Program-made: the position numbers and the translations under genes | Shown: positions 1 to 7,661 of the stretch, piece by piece | How the letters are laid out: each line of letters begins with the position of its first letter | Position numbering within the stretch: position 1 is the stretch's first letter | The notes under the pieces: generated by a model | Seen by the model: only the letters and a program-made list of their open reading frames with translations | Databases searched by the model: none | Told to the model about the DNA's origin: nothing | Assembly (NCBI GenBank): GCA_965197545.1 | Contig: CBDANJ010000007.1 | Location: forward strand, 1,302,001 to 1,366,000 | Direction: 5' to 3' | Origin: CATOSP01 sp965197545 | GTDB lineage: Bacteria > Chloroflexota > Dehalococcoidia > Lucifugimonadales > UBA3495 | DNA length: 64,000 nt

Positions 1-1044
1 TACGAACTGTCCGGCCATGGTTCGGTAGAGGGTGTCGGGACTGTAGTCGTCCCGGTTTGACGCGATCAACGGCTCGTGAGTGACAACGCTGTCGGACATG
101 CTGGAGAAGCGCAGGGCGCCTGCATACTTCATGGTGGGAACGCTGACTTCCCGGCTGGCGATCCCAAGCTCTTCCAACGCCGCTATCGCCCTGCGGACGG
201 CGGCTTCCACTTCCGGGTCCAGAAGGTCGAAGTAGTAATTGGAAGGGATTCCCATAATCAGGCCGCGGGCGCCCCTCTCCAGGACGAGGGAATAGTCGTC
301 CACCGGTACTGGAACGGTGCTTGGGTCGAGGGGGTCGTACCCGGCGATGGCCTGTAAGACCAAGGCGCTGTCACGGACCGATCTGGTCAGCGGCCCGATG
401 TGGTCGCCATTGAAGCTTGTGACCATGAGACCCCGTTGGCTGACCCGGCCAAAGGTCTGTTTCAAGCCCACGACGCCGCAGAATGCGCCGGGAAGCCGCA
501 CCGATCCGCCGAGGTCGGTTCCCAGGGAAGCGAAGGTGACACCGGCGGCCACATTGGCTCCGCCCCCTCCGCTGGATCCTCCGGGGATGTGGTCCAGGGC
601 CCAGGGGTTGTGCACCGCGCCGTAGTGGGGATTGTTGGAAGTCGCTCCGGCGGCGAACTCTTCCAGGTTCTCCTTACCCAGGATGATTGCCCCCGCTTCC
701 CGGCACCGGCGCACCACTTCCGCGTCTTCGGCGGGGACGTGGTCTTTCAATACCTTACTGCCGACGGTGGTTGTGATTCCGCCGGTTGCGATGTTGTCCT
801 TGATACCGATGGGGATACCCTGCAGGGGACCCAGGTACTCGCCCCGGGACAGGGCCGCTTCCTGCTTCTCGGCCTCGGCCATGGCCTGGTCGCGCAGGAT
901 AGTAATGAACGAGTTGAGTGTGGGTTGACGCAGTTCCGCTTCGGCCAGCGCGGCTTCGGTCAGCTCCACGGGTGACACTTCCCGCGCTTGGATCATGGGA
1001 GCTATCTCGGAGATGGTCAGTTTGAGCAGTTCGGAGCTAGGCAT
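1..1044 (-). CDS. Amidase signature-family enzyme (GatA/AtzE-like), C-terminus cut by window edge
   Basis: Amidase of the amidase-signature family, which hydrolyses amides or, as GatA, feeds ammonia to Glu-tRNA(Gln). About 348 residues are visible. The catalytic Lys lies in GIPIGIKDN, the cis-Ser region is GGSSGGGGANVAAG, and the nucleophile loop is GTDLGGSVRLPGAFCG. The reading frame runs off the left edge of the window. The ATG overlaps the stop of the small upstream gene by 8 bp, indicating translational coupling. GatA itself is possible, but the very short partner subunit looks more like the AtzG partner of AtzE-type hydrolases, so the substrate is open. No GatB is seen in this window. 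Confidence 0.85.
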   Translation of the reverse strand, partial: MPSSELLKLTISEIAPMIQAREVSPVELTEAALAEAELRQPTLNSFITILRDQAMAEAEKQEAALSRGEYLGPLQGIPIGIKDNIATGGITTTVGSKVLKDHVPAEDAEVVRRCREAGAIILGKENLEEFAAGATSNNPHYGAVHNPWALDHIPGGSSGGGGANVAAGVTFASLGTDLGGSVRLPGAFCGVVGLKQTFGRVSQRGLMVTSFNGDHIGPLTRSVRDSALVLQAIAGYDPLDPSTVPVPVDDYSLVLERGARGLIMGIPSNYYFDLLDPEVEAAVRRAIAALEELGIASREVSVPTMKYAGALRFSSMSDSVVTHEPLIASNRDDYSPDTLYRTMAGQFV

Positions 1045-1237
1045 TGGCCTCGCCCCCTTCCGCCGCCCTGAGAAGACGAGATGACATAACAGAGGACAGG
1101 TCCAGGCCGCGCAGGTTTTCGACCTCGGTCAGGTAGCTTTCCAGCTCCGGCCTGACCAGGTCCAACTCCGCGTCGGACAGTTCGAATCCGCCGAAATCCG
1201 CGATCATTTTCCTGAGGGTATCGTTGGAAATTGCCAT
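1037..1237 (-). CDS. Small GatC/AtzG-like amidase partner subunit
   Basis: A 66-residue helical protein directly upstream of, and overlapping, the amidase gene. Proteins in this position (GatC, AtzG) wrap around and stabilise the amidase subunit. The sequence is acidic, with a conserved-looking segment LSDAELDLVRPELESYL. It is shorter than typical GatC (about 95 aa) and closer to AtzG size. I chose the ATG at 1237 because GGAGGAG lies 7 nt upstream of it; a TTG further upstream would place the ribosome site inside the gene. Assignment rests on context and size more than on strong sequence identity. Confidence 0.65.
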   Translation of the reverse strand: MAISNDTLRKMIADFGGFELSDAELDLVRPELESYLTEVENLRGLDLSSVMSSRLLRAAEGGEANA

Positions 1238-1273
1238 TGCATTACTCCTCCACGCCAAGGGAGACCTGGGCAG

Positions 1274-1302
1274 AGTTTACAGGACAAAAGGGACTCCGCC
1301 AA
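1274..1302 (-). promoter_or_regulatory. Candidate sigma-70 promoter for the amidase pair
   Basis: On the minus strand TTGGCG and TAAACT are separated by 17 bp, 37 bp or so before the start of the small subunit gene. Each hexamer matches consensus at four of six positions, so the call is tentative. Confidence 0.4.
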
Positions 1303-1406
1303 GTTTATCTTTGAGACGCCGAGTAGTATGATGGATGCTACAAAAGCGCGTGCGTGAGTGACGAATCCGGGGAGGCCCATCGTCCTCCAAACGCGGAGAT
1401 TCCCTC

Positions 1407-3260
1407 TTGAGAAACCTGGCGAACTTCCTTGTCCATCTGTTCGGGCGCAATGGTCACCAGGGCCACTCGTACCTGTCGCCTGTTCACGACAGGTGCTTGC
1501 TGTGCGAGGAACCGATCAGTGAGACTCAGGCTTATCTCACTTACCGCGTTTGCCCCTATTGCCGCTTCCACTACACGCTGTCGGCCCGGGAACGTGTGGA
1601 ACTGTTGGTGGACAAAGGGTCTTTCAAAGAGTCTCATAAGTACCTCAGTTCGGTTGCTCCCCTGTCCTTCTCTCGTAAGGGGCCGTACTATAAGCTATTG
1701 ACCCAGGACCAAAACCGGACGGGCCTCACCGAAGCGGCAGTTACCGGGCGCTGCAAGATAGACGGCGCCGAGATAGTCCTGGTGGTCCTGGACTTCGGTT
1801 TCATGGGCGGCAGCATGGGCAGCGTGGTGGGCGAGAAGGTCGCCACTGCTCTGGAAACGGCGGCCAGGCGGGAAGTTCCCCTAGTTGCATTGGTCACCGG
1901 CGGGGGCACCAGGGTGCAAGAAGGTGTCCTGTCTCTGATGCAGATGGCCAAGACGGTGGCGGCGGCGAACCGTCTCTTGGAAAAGAGTGTGCCGTTCATC
2001 GTCGTGCTGGCCAACCCGTCTACAGGGCAGGCCTACGCCAGCTTCGCCAACCTGGCCGATGTGATCCTCGCCGAGCCTGGTTCCCTCATCGGCCTTTCCC
2101 CCTTGCGAACGATGCGGGAAGCTTCCAATCGTCCCCTGCCCCTCGATGCTCACACGGCGGAGGCCCACCTGGGGCATGGTCTGCTAGATAATGTGGTAGA
2201 CAGGGAGGTGTTGACTGCCCGAGTGTCCACTCTGTTGCAGGTTCTGACGTTACAAAAGCAGGGCAAGGATACCCAAAAGGAGCCACAGCGTTCGGACCGC
2301 GAGATACCCCTGGACGATGAACCAGGGGACTCGGATGCTTGGCGGGCAGTTGCCATCGCTCACGACGAGTCGCGTCCGTTGGCGCTGAGCTACATGCGGA
2401 CTCTGCTGGACCCGTTCCTAGAGCTGCACGGCGACCGGTTGAACAGCGATGACCGGTCCGTAGTTGGAGGTCTCGGCTTCCTATGCGGCGAGCCTGTGGC
2501 GATTATCGGGCAACAGCGCCGGCCTCACGGGGAAGGCGAGCGTTACCACGTTTACCCGGACGGTCTGCGCAAAGCCCAGAGGATCATTAACCTGTCGAGC
2601 CGATTCAAGCTCCCGTTGATCACCTTGGTGGATACCCAGGGGGCAGACCCCGGCCTGGAAGCCGAAGAGCAAGGTATCGGGGGCGCGATTGCGAAAACTC
2701 TCTCCCTCATGGTGGAAGCGCCCACGCCGATCGTCAGCGTAATTATCGGTGAAGCCGGAAGCGAGGGAGCCCTTGCTCTTGGATTGTCAGACCACGTCTT
2801 GATGCAACAATACGCGATCTATTCGCCAATTTCTCTGAACCACAACCTGGGAGGCCCCTATCCCGATCACATGCTAGACCGGGAAGCGGCGGAAGCCCTG
2901 ATGTTGACCGCGCAGGACTGTGTAGAACTGGGTATCGTGGATGAGATCGTGCCCGAGCCATTTGGAGGCTCTCACATGGACTTGCAGGAAGCGGCCCGGT
3001 CCATAGAAGTCTCCCTGTTAAGGCATTTTGGCGAGCTTTCCAAGCTCTCCCAGGGGAAGCTGCTCAAGCGCCGTTACCAGAAGTTTCGGCGGATGGGCGA
3101 GACGAGCAACTACTCACCTGAAGCGATGAACCGGGAAGTGGAGCTATTGATGGGAATCTCTTCCGGACCGCGGAAACAAACCCGCAACGGCCGGGCTCAA
3201 AGGAATGGACCGCCGGAGAAGGAAGGTCAGGTGGCCCAAGGCGCAAGCGGTGACTCATAG
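1407..3260 (+). CDS. accDA: Fused acetyl-CoA carboxylase carboxyltransferase, beta (AccD) plus alpha (AccA)
   Basis: Carboxyltransferase of acetyl-CoA carboxylase, transferring CO2 from carboxybiotin to acetyl-CoA to give malonyl-CoA for fatty acid synthesis. One 617-residue chain holds both halves. Residues 30-52 form the AccD zinc ribbon (C30, C33, C49, C52). The AccD crotonase fold follows to about residue 285, then a charged linker, then AccA from about residue 310 (LALSYMRTLLDPF; HGDRL; GEAGSEGALAL). In most bacteria these are two genes. The start is TTG, with a modest purine-rich upstream stretch. No biotin carboxylase or carrier gene lies nearby. The C-terminal 30 residues are basic and low-complexity. 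Confidence 0.9.
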   Translation: MRNLANFLVHLFGRNGHQGHSYLSPVHDRCLLCEEPISETQAYLTYRVCPYCRFHYTLSARERVELLVDKGSFKESHKYLSSVAPLSFSRKGPYYKLLTQDQNRTGLTEAAVTGRCKIDGAEIVLVVLDFGFMGGSMGSVVGEKVATALETAARREVPLVALVTGGGTRVQEGVLSLMQMAKTVAAANRLLEKSVPFIVVLANPSTGQAYASFANLADVILAEPGSLIGLSPLRTMREASNRPLPLDAHTAEAHLGHGLLDNVVDREVLTARVSTLLQVLTLQKQGKDTQKEPQRSDREIPLDDEPGDSDAWRAVAIAHDESRPLALSYMRTLLDPFLELHGDRLNSDDRSVVGGLGFLCGEPVAIIGQQRRPHGEGERYHVYPDGLRKAQRIINLSSRFKLPLITLVDTQGADPGLEAEEQGIGGAIAKTLSLMVEAPTPIVSVIIGEAGSEGALALGLSDHVLMQQYAIYSPISLNHNLGGPYPDHMLDREAAEALMLTAQDCVELGIVDEIVPEPFGGSHMDLQEAARSIEVSLLRHFGELSKLSQGKLLKRRYQKFRRMGETSNYSPEAMNREVELLMGISSGPRKQTRNGRAQRNGPPEKEGQVAQGASGDS

Positions 3261-3293
3261 AGCGTAGTACCGGGACCAGCGCCTTGACTTAGA

Positions 3294-3415
3294 AACTATC
3301 TCAAAACACCTACTCTGGCCTCCTCTCCCTGGATGGGAGAGGATTGAGGTGAGGGATACGATCCCCCTCATCCTAACCTTCTCCCGCCAGGGGAGAAGGG
3401 ACTTTTGAGATAGTT
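3294..3415. repeat. MITE-like palindromic element, family A, copy 1
   Basis: A 122-bp element bounded by a perfect 13-bp terminal inverted repeat AACTATCTCAAAA / TTTTGAGATAGTT, with internal palindromes of the CTCTCCC...GGGAGAG kind. ACTTAG occurs just outside both ends (3287-3292 and 3416-3421) and could be a target duplication. A second copy lies at 44083-44210 in opposite orientation. It has no coding capacity and sits between the convergent 3' ends of accDA and mrp; the right-hand ACTTAG supplies the mrp stop codon. Confidence 0.8.
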
Positions 3416-3417
3416 AC

Positions 3418-4227
3418 TTAGTCGGCTTCCCTGCCCATCTTCCGAAGGCTGTCTCGCACGTTGCGGGCTACGAAAGAGAACTCCTCGCCCACAGTGGGGT
3501 CGGACAGAACCGTGGGCTTGGAAGTGTCACGGTAAGATGTGCGCAACGCGAGCGTCCCCAGGAATGGCGCTTCGACCTCGCTGGCTAGCTGTTGGCCGCC
3601 GCCCTGACCGAACACGTCTCCCGTGTAGTTCTCGACGACCCCTAACACACCGAGGTTCAGCTTCCTAATCATGTTGATGCACCGTTTGGCGTCCATGTTG
3701 GCCAACTCTTGGGGAGTGCTGACCACCACGAAGCCGTCCATCGGCAGGGTCTGCATCACGGTGAGGGGAGAGTCAGAGGTGCCGGGGGGCAGATCCACCA
3801 CGAGGTAGTCCAGTTCGCCCCAATCGGTGACCTGCAGGAACTGGTTGATGGCGTTGTGGATCATCGGGCCGCGCCAGATGATCGCCTCTTCCTCGTTTTC
3901 CTGGAAGAATGCCATGGAGACTACGCGGACGCCCCATTTTTCCGAGGGATGAATTTGCCCATCGACGTAGTCAGGCTTCTCGTCTATTCCCAGGACCTTG
4001 GTCACGTTTGGGCAATCAATGTCCACGTCCAATAGCCCAACTCGACTCCCCTCCTGGGCGAGGGTGACCGCCAGGTTGACTGCTACTGTGGTCTTGCCGA
4101 CTCCGCCCTTACCGCTGTAAACGCCGATCTTGGTCTTGATCTTGGAGAGACGGTCGGTGATCTCGCGTTTCTGTTGCCAGCTACGCTTGATCTGTTCCAG
4201 GCGGGCATTGTCCTGAGAGGTTGCCAT
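3418..4227 (-). CDS. mrp: Mrp/NBP35-type P-loop ATPase, Fe-S cluster carrier
   Basis: Cytosolic P-loop ATPase of the Mrp/Nbp35/ApbC family, which carries iron-sulfur clusters to apo-proteins. 269 residues; the deviant Walker A GKGGVGKTT lies near residue 40, followed by DVDIDCPN and VVDLPPGTSD (Walker B region). A ParA/MinD relative is possible by fold, but the PPGTSD motif and the DUF59 partner upstream favour Mrp. The CxxC pair common in the C-terminal part of Mrp is not visible, so cluster binding at that site is uncertain. GGGAGGATTAT precedes the ATG. It follows the DUF59 gene by 73 bp and probably shares its promoter. Confidence 0.88.
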   Translation of the reverse strand: MATSQDNARLEQIKRSWQQKREITDRLSKIKTKIGVYSGKGGVGKTTVAVNLAVTLAQEGSRVGLLDVDIDCPNVTKVLGIDEKPDYVDGQIHPSEKWGVRVVSMAFFQENEEEAIIWRGPMIHNAINQFLQVTDWGELDYLVVDLPPGTSDSPLTVMQTLPMDGFVVVSTPQELANMDAKRCINMIRKLNLGVLGVVENYTGDVFGQGGGQQLASEVEAPFLGTLALRTSYRDTSKPTVLSDPTVGEEFSFVARNVRDSLRKMGREAD

Positions 4228-4300
4228 ATAATCCTCCCGCCGGACCGCGAATGCGGCCGCAGGTTGGTGGGGATTGGCGGGCTGGGCCGCTGCCCGTGGG

Positions 4301-4606
4301 CTAGAGGCCTAGCTGGGCCTTGGCTTCTTCGCTTATCAGGTCGGGAGACCAGGGAGGATCGAAGACTAGCTCGATCTCCACTTCGCCGACGCCTTCGATG
4401 TCGTTGATTGCCCACTCCGCTTGCTGGGCGATGTAGGGCCCCATACCGCAGCCGGGGAATGTCAGCGTCATCTGGACGTAAACATCACTATCGTTGACCT
4501 GCACGTCGTAAATGAGGCCGAGGTCCACCACGTTCACAGGGATTTCGGGGTCGTAAACACTCTTAAGAGTGTCGTAGACTTCTTCAACGCTGAATTGGTC
4601 AGCCAT
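4301..4606 (-). CDS. DUF59/MIP18-family metal-sulfur cluster assembly factor
   Basis: 101-residue single-domain protein of the MIP18 (SufT/PaaD-like) family, which helps deliver iron-sulfur clusters. The family core is visible: VYDPEIPVNVVDLGLIYDV followed by LTFPGCGMG with the conserved Cys, then a C-terminal VFDPPWSPD. I chose the ATG at 4606 because GGAGG lies just upstream of it; a TTG ten codons earlier lacks a ribosome site. It is the first gene of a two-gene operon with mrp, the usual pairing for this family, which in many bacteria is fused to Mrp as an N-terminal domain. Confidence 0.88.
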   Translation of the reverse strand: MADQFSVEEVYDTLKSVYDPEIPVNVVDLGLIYDVQVNDSDVYVQMTLTFPGCGMGPYIAQQAEWAINDIEGVGEVEIELVFDPPWSPDLISEEAKAQLGL

Positions 4607-4635
4607 TTTCGCCTCCGCCGGATGTAGTAACTTCA

Positions 4636-4665
4636 ATTATAGGGATAGTCGATCTCGACAGTCAA
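4636..4665 (-). promoter_or_regulatory. Strong sigma-70 promoter for the DUF59-mrp operon
   Basis: On the minus strand TTGACT (4660-4665) and a perfect TATAAT (4636-4641) are separated by 18 bp. The predicted start is near 4629, giving a leader of about 25 nt before the DUF59 ATG. Confidence 0.75.
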
Positions 4666-4687
4666 CAATTCGCCGGGGCAATGAGAC

Positions 4688-4850
4688 AGGGCCTTTTCAT
4701 TCTCCCTCTCCCAGAGGGAGAGGGCTGAGGTTAGGGACAACTCTCCCTGCAATGGAAGTACCTGCGGCAAGTCAGTTTGCGGGGGAACGCCCTCACCCTA
4801 GCCCTCTCCCAGAGGGAGAGGGGACACCTTTCCGAAAATGAAAAGGCCCT
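4688..4850. repeat. MITE-like element, family B, with 13-bp flanking direct repeats
   Basis: A 163-bp non-coding element with a perfect 14-bp terminal inverted repeat AGGGCCTTTTCATT / AATGAAAAGGCCCT. Inside are two copies of the palindrome CTCTCCCAGAGGGAGAG and CCCTCACCCTAGCCC, a sequence type recurrent in many bacterial genomes. GGGGCAATGAGAC occurs on both sides (4675-4687 and 4852-4864), as expected of a target-site duplication. The right copy touches the qor stop codon. No transposase is encoded. Confidence 0.8.
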
Positions 4851-4863
4851 GGGGGCAATGAGA

Positions 4864-5832
4864 CTAGGGCACTAGCAACACTTTGCCGGTGGTGGCGCGG
4901 CCTTCCAATTGCCGGTGGGCTTCGGAGGCTTCGGCCAACGGGAACACGTGCTCCACCCTGAGGTTGAGTTGGCCGGACTGGACCCAGCCGAGAATGTCAC
5001 CCGCGCGCTGTTCCAATTCTTCCCTTGTGGCGGTGTAATCGCCGAGGCCGGGGCGGGTGAGGAACAGGGAGCCGTTGCCCAGAACGCGGGGGTCCATGGG
5101 CGGCACCGCACCACTGGCCTGACCGTACAACACTAGGTAGCCTCGAGGAGTGAGACAGGACAGACTTTGGTCGAAGGTTGTTTTGCCCACCGAGTCGTAA
5201 ACGACCTGTACGCCTTCCCCGTTGGTGGCTTTCTTGACCTCGTCCGCGAAGTCCTGTTGCGTGTAGAGGATGACGCGGTCTGCTCCCGCCTCGCGCGCCA
5301 GGTCCGCTTTGGCGTCGGTGGAAACCGTGGAGAAGACATAGCCGCCCAGAGACTTGACCATTTGAATGAGCAGTAGGCCCACCCCGCCCGCGCCTGCGTG
5401 TATTAGAGTTCGGTCGCCCGGCTTCACGGGGTAGGTCGAGTAGCAAAGGTAATGGGCCGTCATTCCCTGGAGCATGACGGCTGCACCGGCCCGGGCATCG
5501 AGACCGGACGGCATCTTGATTAGCCGAGACGCGGGGACCACGGCCTGCTCTGCGTAGGAGCCGGCAATGCTGCAATAGGCGACCACGTCACCCACGGCAA
5601 CGTCTGAAACGCCCGGGGCCACGGCCCGGACGGTGCCCGCGCCTTCGACGCCGATGGTCCTGGGCAGGGGCGGCCCCGGATTGATTCCGGCGCGGCTATA
5701 TACGTCAGTGTAGTTGACGCCTGCGGCCTGGATATCCACCAGAGCCTCACCGTCTGACGGGGCGAGGTCTGGAACTTCCTGGTACCGCAAGGCTTCAGGC
5801 CCGCCGTACTCGTTGATCTGCACTGCCTTCAT
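4864..5832 (-). CDS. Zinc-independent quinone oxidoreductase (MDR superfamily)
   Basis: NADPH-dependent quinone or enone reductase of the medium-chain dehydrogenase superfamily, 322 residues, close to the family norm. The N-terminal GroES-like domain (about 1-120) lacks the cysteine cluster of zinc alcohol dehydrogenases. The Rossmann domain carries HAGAGGVGLLLIQ and later VVYDSVGK, and the C-terminus ends in the typical TTGKVLL. GGGGAGG lies about 7 nt before the ATG. A TATACT at 5895-5900 could be its -10, though no good -35 accompanies it. The physiological substrate cannot be read from sequence. Its stop codon borders the family B repeat. Confidence 0.88.
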   Translation of the reverse strand: MKAVQINEYGGPEALRYQEVPDLAPSDGEALVDIQAAGVNYTDVYSRAGINPGPPLPRTIGVEGAGTVRAVAPGVSDVAVGDVVAYCSIAGSYAEQAVVPASRLIKMPSGLDARAGAAVMLQGMTAHYLCYSTYPVKPGDRTLIHAGAGGVGLLLIQMVKSLGGYVFSTVSTDAKADLAREAGADRVILYTQQDFADEVKKATNGEGVQVVYDSVGKTTFDQSLSCLTPRGYLVLYGQASGAVPPMDPRVLGNGSLFLTRPGLGDYTATREELEQRAGDILGWVQSGQLNLRVEHVFPLAEASEAHRQLEGRATTGKVLLVP

Positions 5833-6183
5833 GGTTCGTCCTCCCCTTGTCTAGGTGAGTGATTGGATAGGTGAGCGAATTGAAATAGGCCGCTAGTATA
5901 TTCCTTTTAAACATGCGGACGCCTAAACGGTTGGATTGCTATCCTACGGTGAAGCTGATATCATTACTAGTGTCGATACAACCGTTCCAGACGCAACAGT
6001 GCAGACTGTATGCCGATTGCGCTCTTTTCCGTCCCTATTCTTGTGAAATATAGCAGCATATGGATCCGGCGATGGATGTAATCGTAAAGCACATCGAAAC
6101 GGCGATTCGGCAAGCCATCTCCGGCGCTTCCTCTAACCAACTTTTGCAAAGGCCCACTGGCCGCCAGCCGAAGGAGGAAAAAC
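5833..6183. other. Divergent intergenic region with an inverted repeat
   Basis: 351 bp between divergent qor and the GreA-like gene. It contains AACGGTTG (5926-5933) and its exact complement CAACCGTT (5979-5986), 45 bp apart, which may be paired half-sites. A 44-codon frame at 6060-6194 overlaps the next start, but nothing supports translation. No RNA gene was recognised. Confidence 0.4.
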
Positions 6184-7011
6184 TTGGAAGGTGAAACCGC
6201 CCCCTCTCTCTCCGAAGCCCTTACACGATTCGTAGCCGCCAAAAAGGGCCGCAAGAAGGCCCAGGATGGACACCAAGAGCTAGGACGATTCGTCGCATGG
6301 TGTGGGCGGGAGAGGAAAGCCGGTGATCTTTCCCCTTCCGAAGTGGCGGACTATGCCCAGCACATAGGGCTGGGCGGGACTGACTCAGCGCAGCGCCTCA
6401 ACCCCGTGAAGCTCTTCCTTGCCTACTTGAAAGAAGAAGGCCTTGTACAGATCGGTTTAGCGGCCCATCTGAGGGTTCCCAGAAGCCGCCGGACCACCAC
6501 AGGGCGCAAGGGAGACCGGCCGGGAGGAAACGGGGCATTTCCCGAGTCCGCGCGACTCAGCAAGGAGGGTTACGACCTGCTTCAGGCTCGGCTGGATTCA
6601 TTGAAAGAGGAGCGGGTAAGCGTGGTCGAGGATATCCGTTTGGCCATGGCCGACAAGGATTTCCGTGAAAACGCCCCCCTCGATGCCGCCAAGGAACGCC
6701 AGGGGATGATAGAGTCCCAAATCCGGGACCTGGAAGACAGCCTCTCCAAGGCCCAGCTAATCGACTCAGCCCCCAAGGAACCCCGGCAGCGAGTGGCATT
6801 AGGCGCCAAGATAACCCTGAAGGACCTGGCGTCTGGCAAGAAGATGGTCTATACACTGGTGGACGTGAGGGAGGCCGACATTGCGTCCGGTAAGATCTCC
6901 AATGTGTCTCCCATTGGCCAGGCGATCCAAGACCGAAATCTGGGGGACGAAGTTGTAATCAACGTCCCCAGGGGTACGGTCCGCTACTTGATCCAGGAAA
7001 TTGGGAACTAA
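6184..7011 (+). CDS. GreA-like transcription factor with an added N-terminal recombinase-like helical domain
   Basis: 275 residues, against about 158 for ordinary GreA. Residues 1-100 resemble the helical core-binding (SAM-like) domain of tyrosine recombinases (SEALTRFVAAKKG; VKLFLAYLKEEGL). A basic, glycine-rich linker runs from about 100 to 120. The rest is Gre: a coiled-coil hairpin with the tip acidic residues in DFRENAPLDAAKE (D159, E162), then an FKBP-like C-terminal domain (GAKITLKD; SPIGQAI; EVVINVPRG). Gre proteins insert the hairpin into the RNA polymerase secondary channel and stimulate transcript cleavage in backtracked complexes. AAGGAGG precedes the TTG start by 7 nt. No catalytic recombinase domain is present. 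The role of the extra domain is unknown. Confidence 0.8.
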   Translation: MEGETAPSLSEALTRFVAAKKGRKKAQDGHQELGRFVAWCGRERKAGDLSPSEVADYAQHIGLGGTDSAQRLNPVKLFLAYLKEEGLVQIGLAAHLRVPRSRRTTTGRKGDRPGGNGAFPESARLSKEGYDLLQARLDSLKEERVSVVEDIRLAMADKDFRENAPLDAAKERQGMIESQIRDLEDSLSKAQLIDSAPKEPRQRVALGAKITLKDLASGKKMVYTLVDVREADIASGKISNVSPIGQAIQDRNLGDEVVINVPRGTVRYLIQEIGN

Positions 7012-7024
7012 AGTCCCGCTCAGG

Positions 7025-7489
7025 CTAGCTGATATTCGCTAGCTCCGCCAGGATACTCTCCGGGTTGGGCAGAATTCCGGGCTCGTAGGTCTCCCTGAAC
7101 CTCACTATTCCCTCTTTGTCCACGATGATGACGGCGCGGTTGCCGCCTCCCCGCTCCTCGTTGTACAGCCCGAAAGCCTGAGTGGCCATTCCCTTGGGAT
7201 GGAAGTCGGACAGCTCCGGGTAGGGCAGCCCGCCCATTGCCGTAGTCCAAGCGCGGTGTGCGGGAACCGTGTCGCAACTGATGCCCAAGACCTGGGCATT
7301 TTGCTCCTCGAACCGGCTGTGGTATTGCCGGAAGAGGGTCGCTTGAGTTGTTCAACCAGAGGTGAAGTCGAACACGTGGAAGGAAAGAACGACACTCTTC
7401 TCGCCCTTGTATTGACTCAGAGTGATGTCCCCTTCATTGACCGATGGGAGCTTGAAATCTGGGGCGACGTCGCCAACTTCTGCAGGCAT
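7025..7489 (-). CDS. Peroxiredoxin-like selenoprotein (in-frame UGA at the catalytic position)
   Basis: AhpC/TSA-type peroxiredoxin reducing peroxides. Reading the single in-frame TGA (7352-7354) as selenocysteine gives a seamless 154-residue protein. U46 falls exactly at the peroxidatic position: FDFTSGUTTQ matches the family TxxC motif with T43 retained, while the usual upstream Pro is Val39. Sequence on both sides is plainly peroxiredoxin (VGDVAPDFKLP before; VLGISCDTVPAHRAW and NRAVIIVDKEGIVRF after). The ATG at 7489 has GAAAGG upstream. A hairpin follows the UGA at 7307-7336. C72 could serve as resolving residue. An ordinary nonsense mutation is the alternative, but codon position and intact flanks argue against it. 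Confidence 0.85.
7307..7336 (-). promoter_or_regulatory. Candidate bacterial SECIS hairpin of the peroxiredoxin gene
   Basis: Within the coding sequence, 15 nt after the UGA, CUC and GAG form a lower stem, then an internal loop, then CCGGC/GCCGG closing a 9-nt loop (AAUACCACA). UGA-to-loop distance is about 25 nt, inside the range known for bacterial SECIS. The loop lacks the G usually found in its first two positions, which weakens the call. Confidence 0.45.
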
Positions 7490-7548
7490 AAACCGACCTT
7501 TCTTAACTGGGTTTAGAGTGCGCGCCCTCGGGTTTGAGCGCCTGAAAC

Positions 7549-7577
7549 AGTATAACCTACGATGCCGTTCCTGACGA
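7549..7577 (-). promoter_or_regulatory. Candidate promoter of the peroxiredoxin gene
   Basis: On the minus strand TCGTCA and TATACT with 17-bp spacing, about 60 bp before the ATG. The -10 matches five of six consensus bases; the -35 matches four. Confidence 0.4.
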
Positions 7578-7661
7578 CACGTGAATGTCGCCGCTAGCCC
7601 CTACTTACGGCCACAAGTGTATACTCAGCGGTGTGGACCGGCTCATACAAGATCGTGAGGT

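Noticed and set aside
6060..6194. 44-codon small gene before the GreA-like gene
   Set aside because: Overlaps the next start, no ribosome site, no recognisable sequence.
6184..6490. Integrase or prophage remnant
   Set aside because: Only a helical core-binding-like domain is present in frame with Gre; there is no catalytic domain, att site or phage gene nearby.
7025..7489. Sequencing frameshift or pseudogene in the peroxiredoxin
   Set aside because: The frame is continuous; only a TGA codon interrupts it, and at the catalytic position. A frameshift would change frame, which does not occur.
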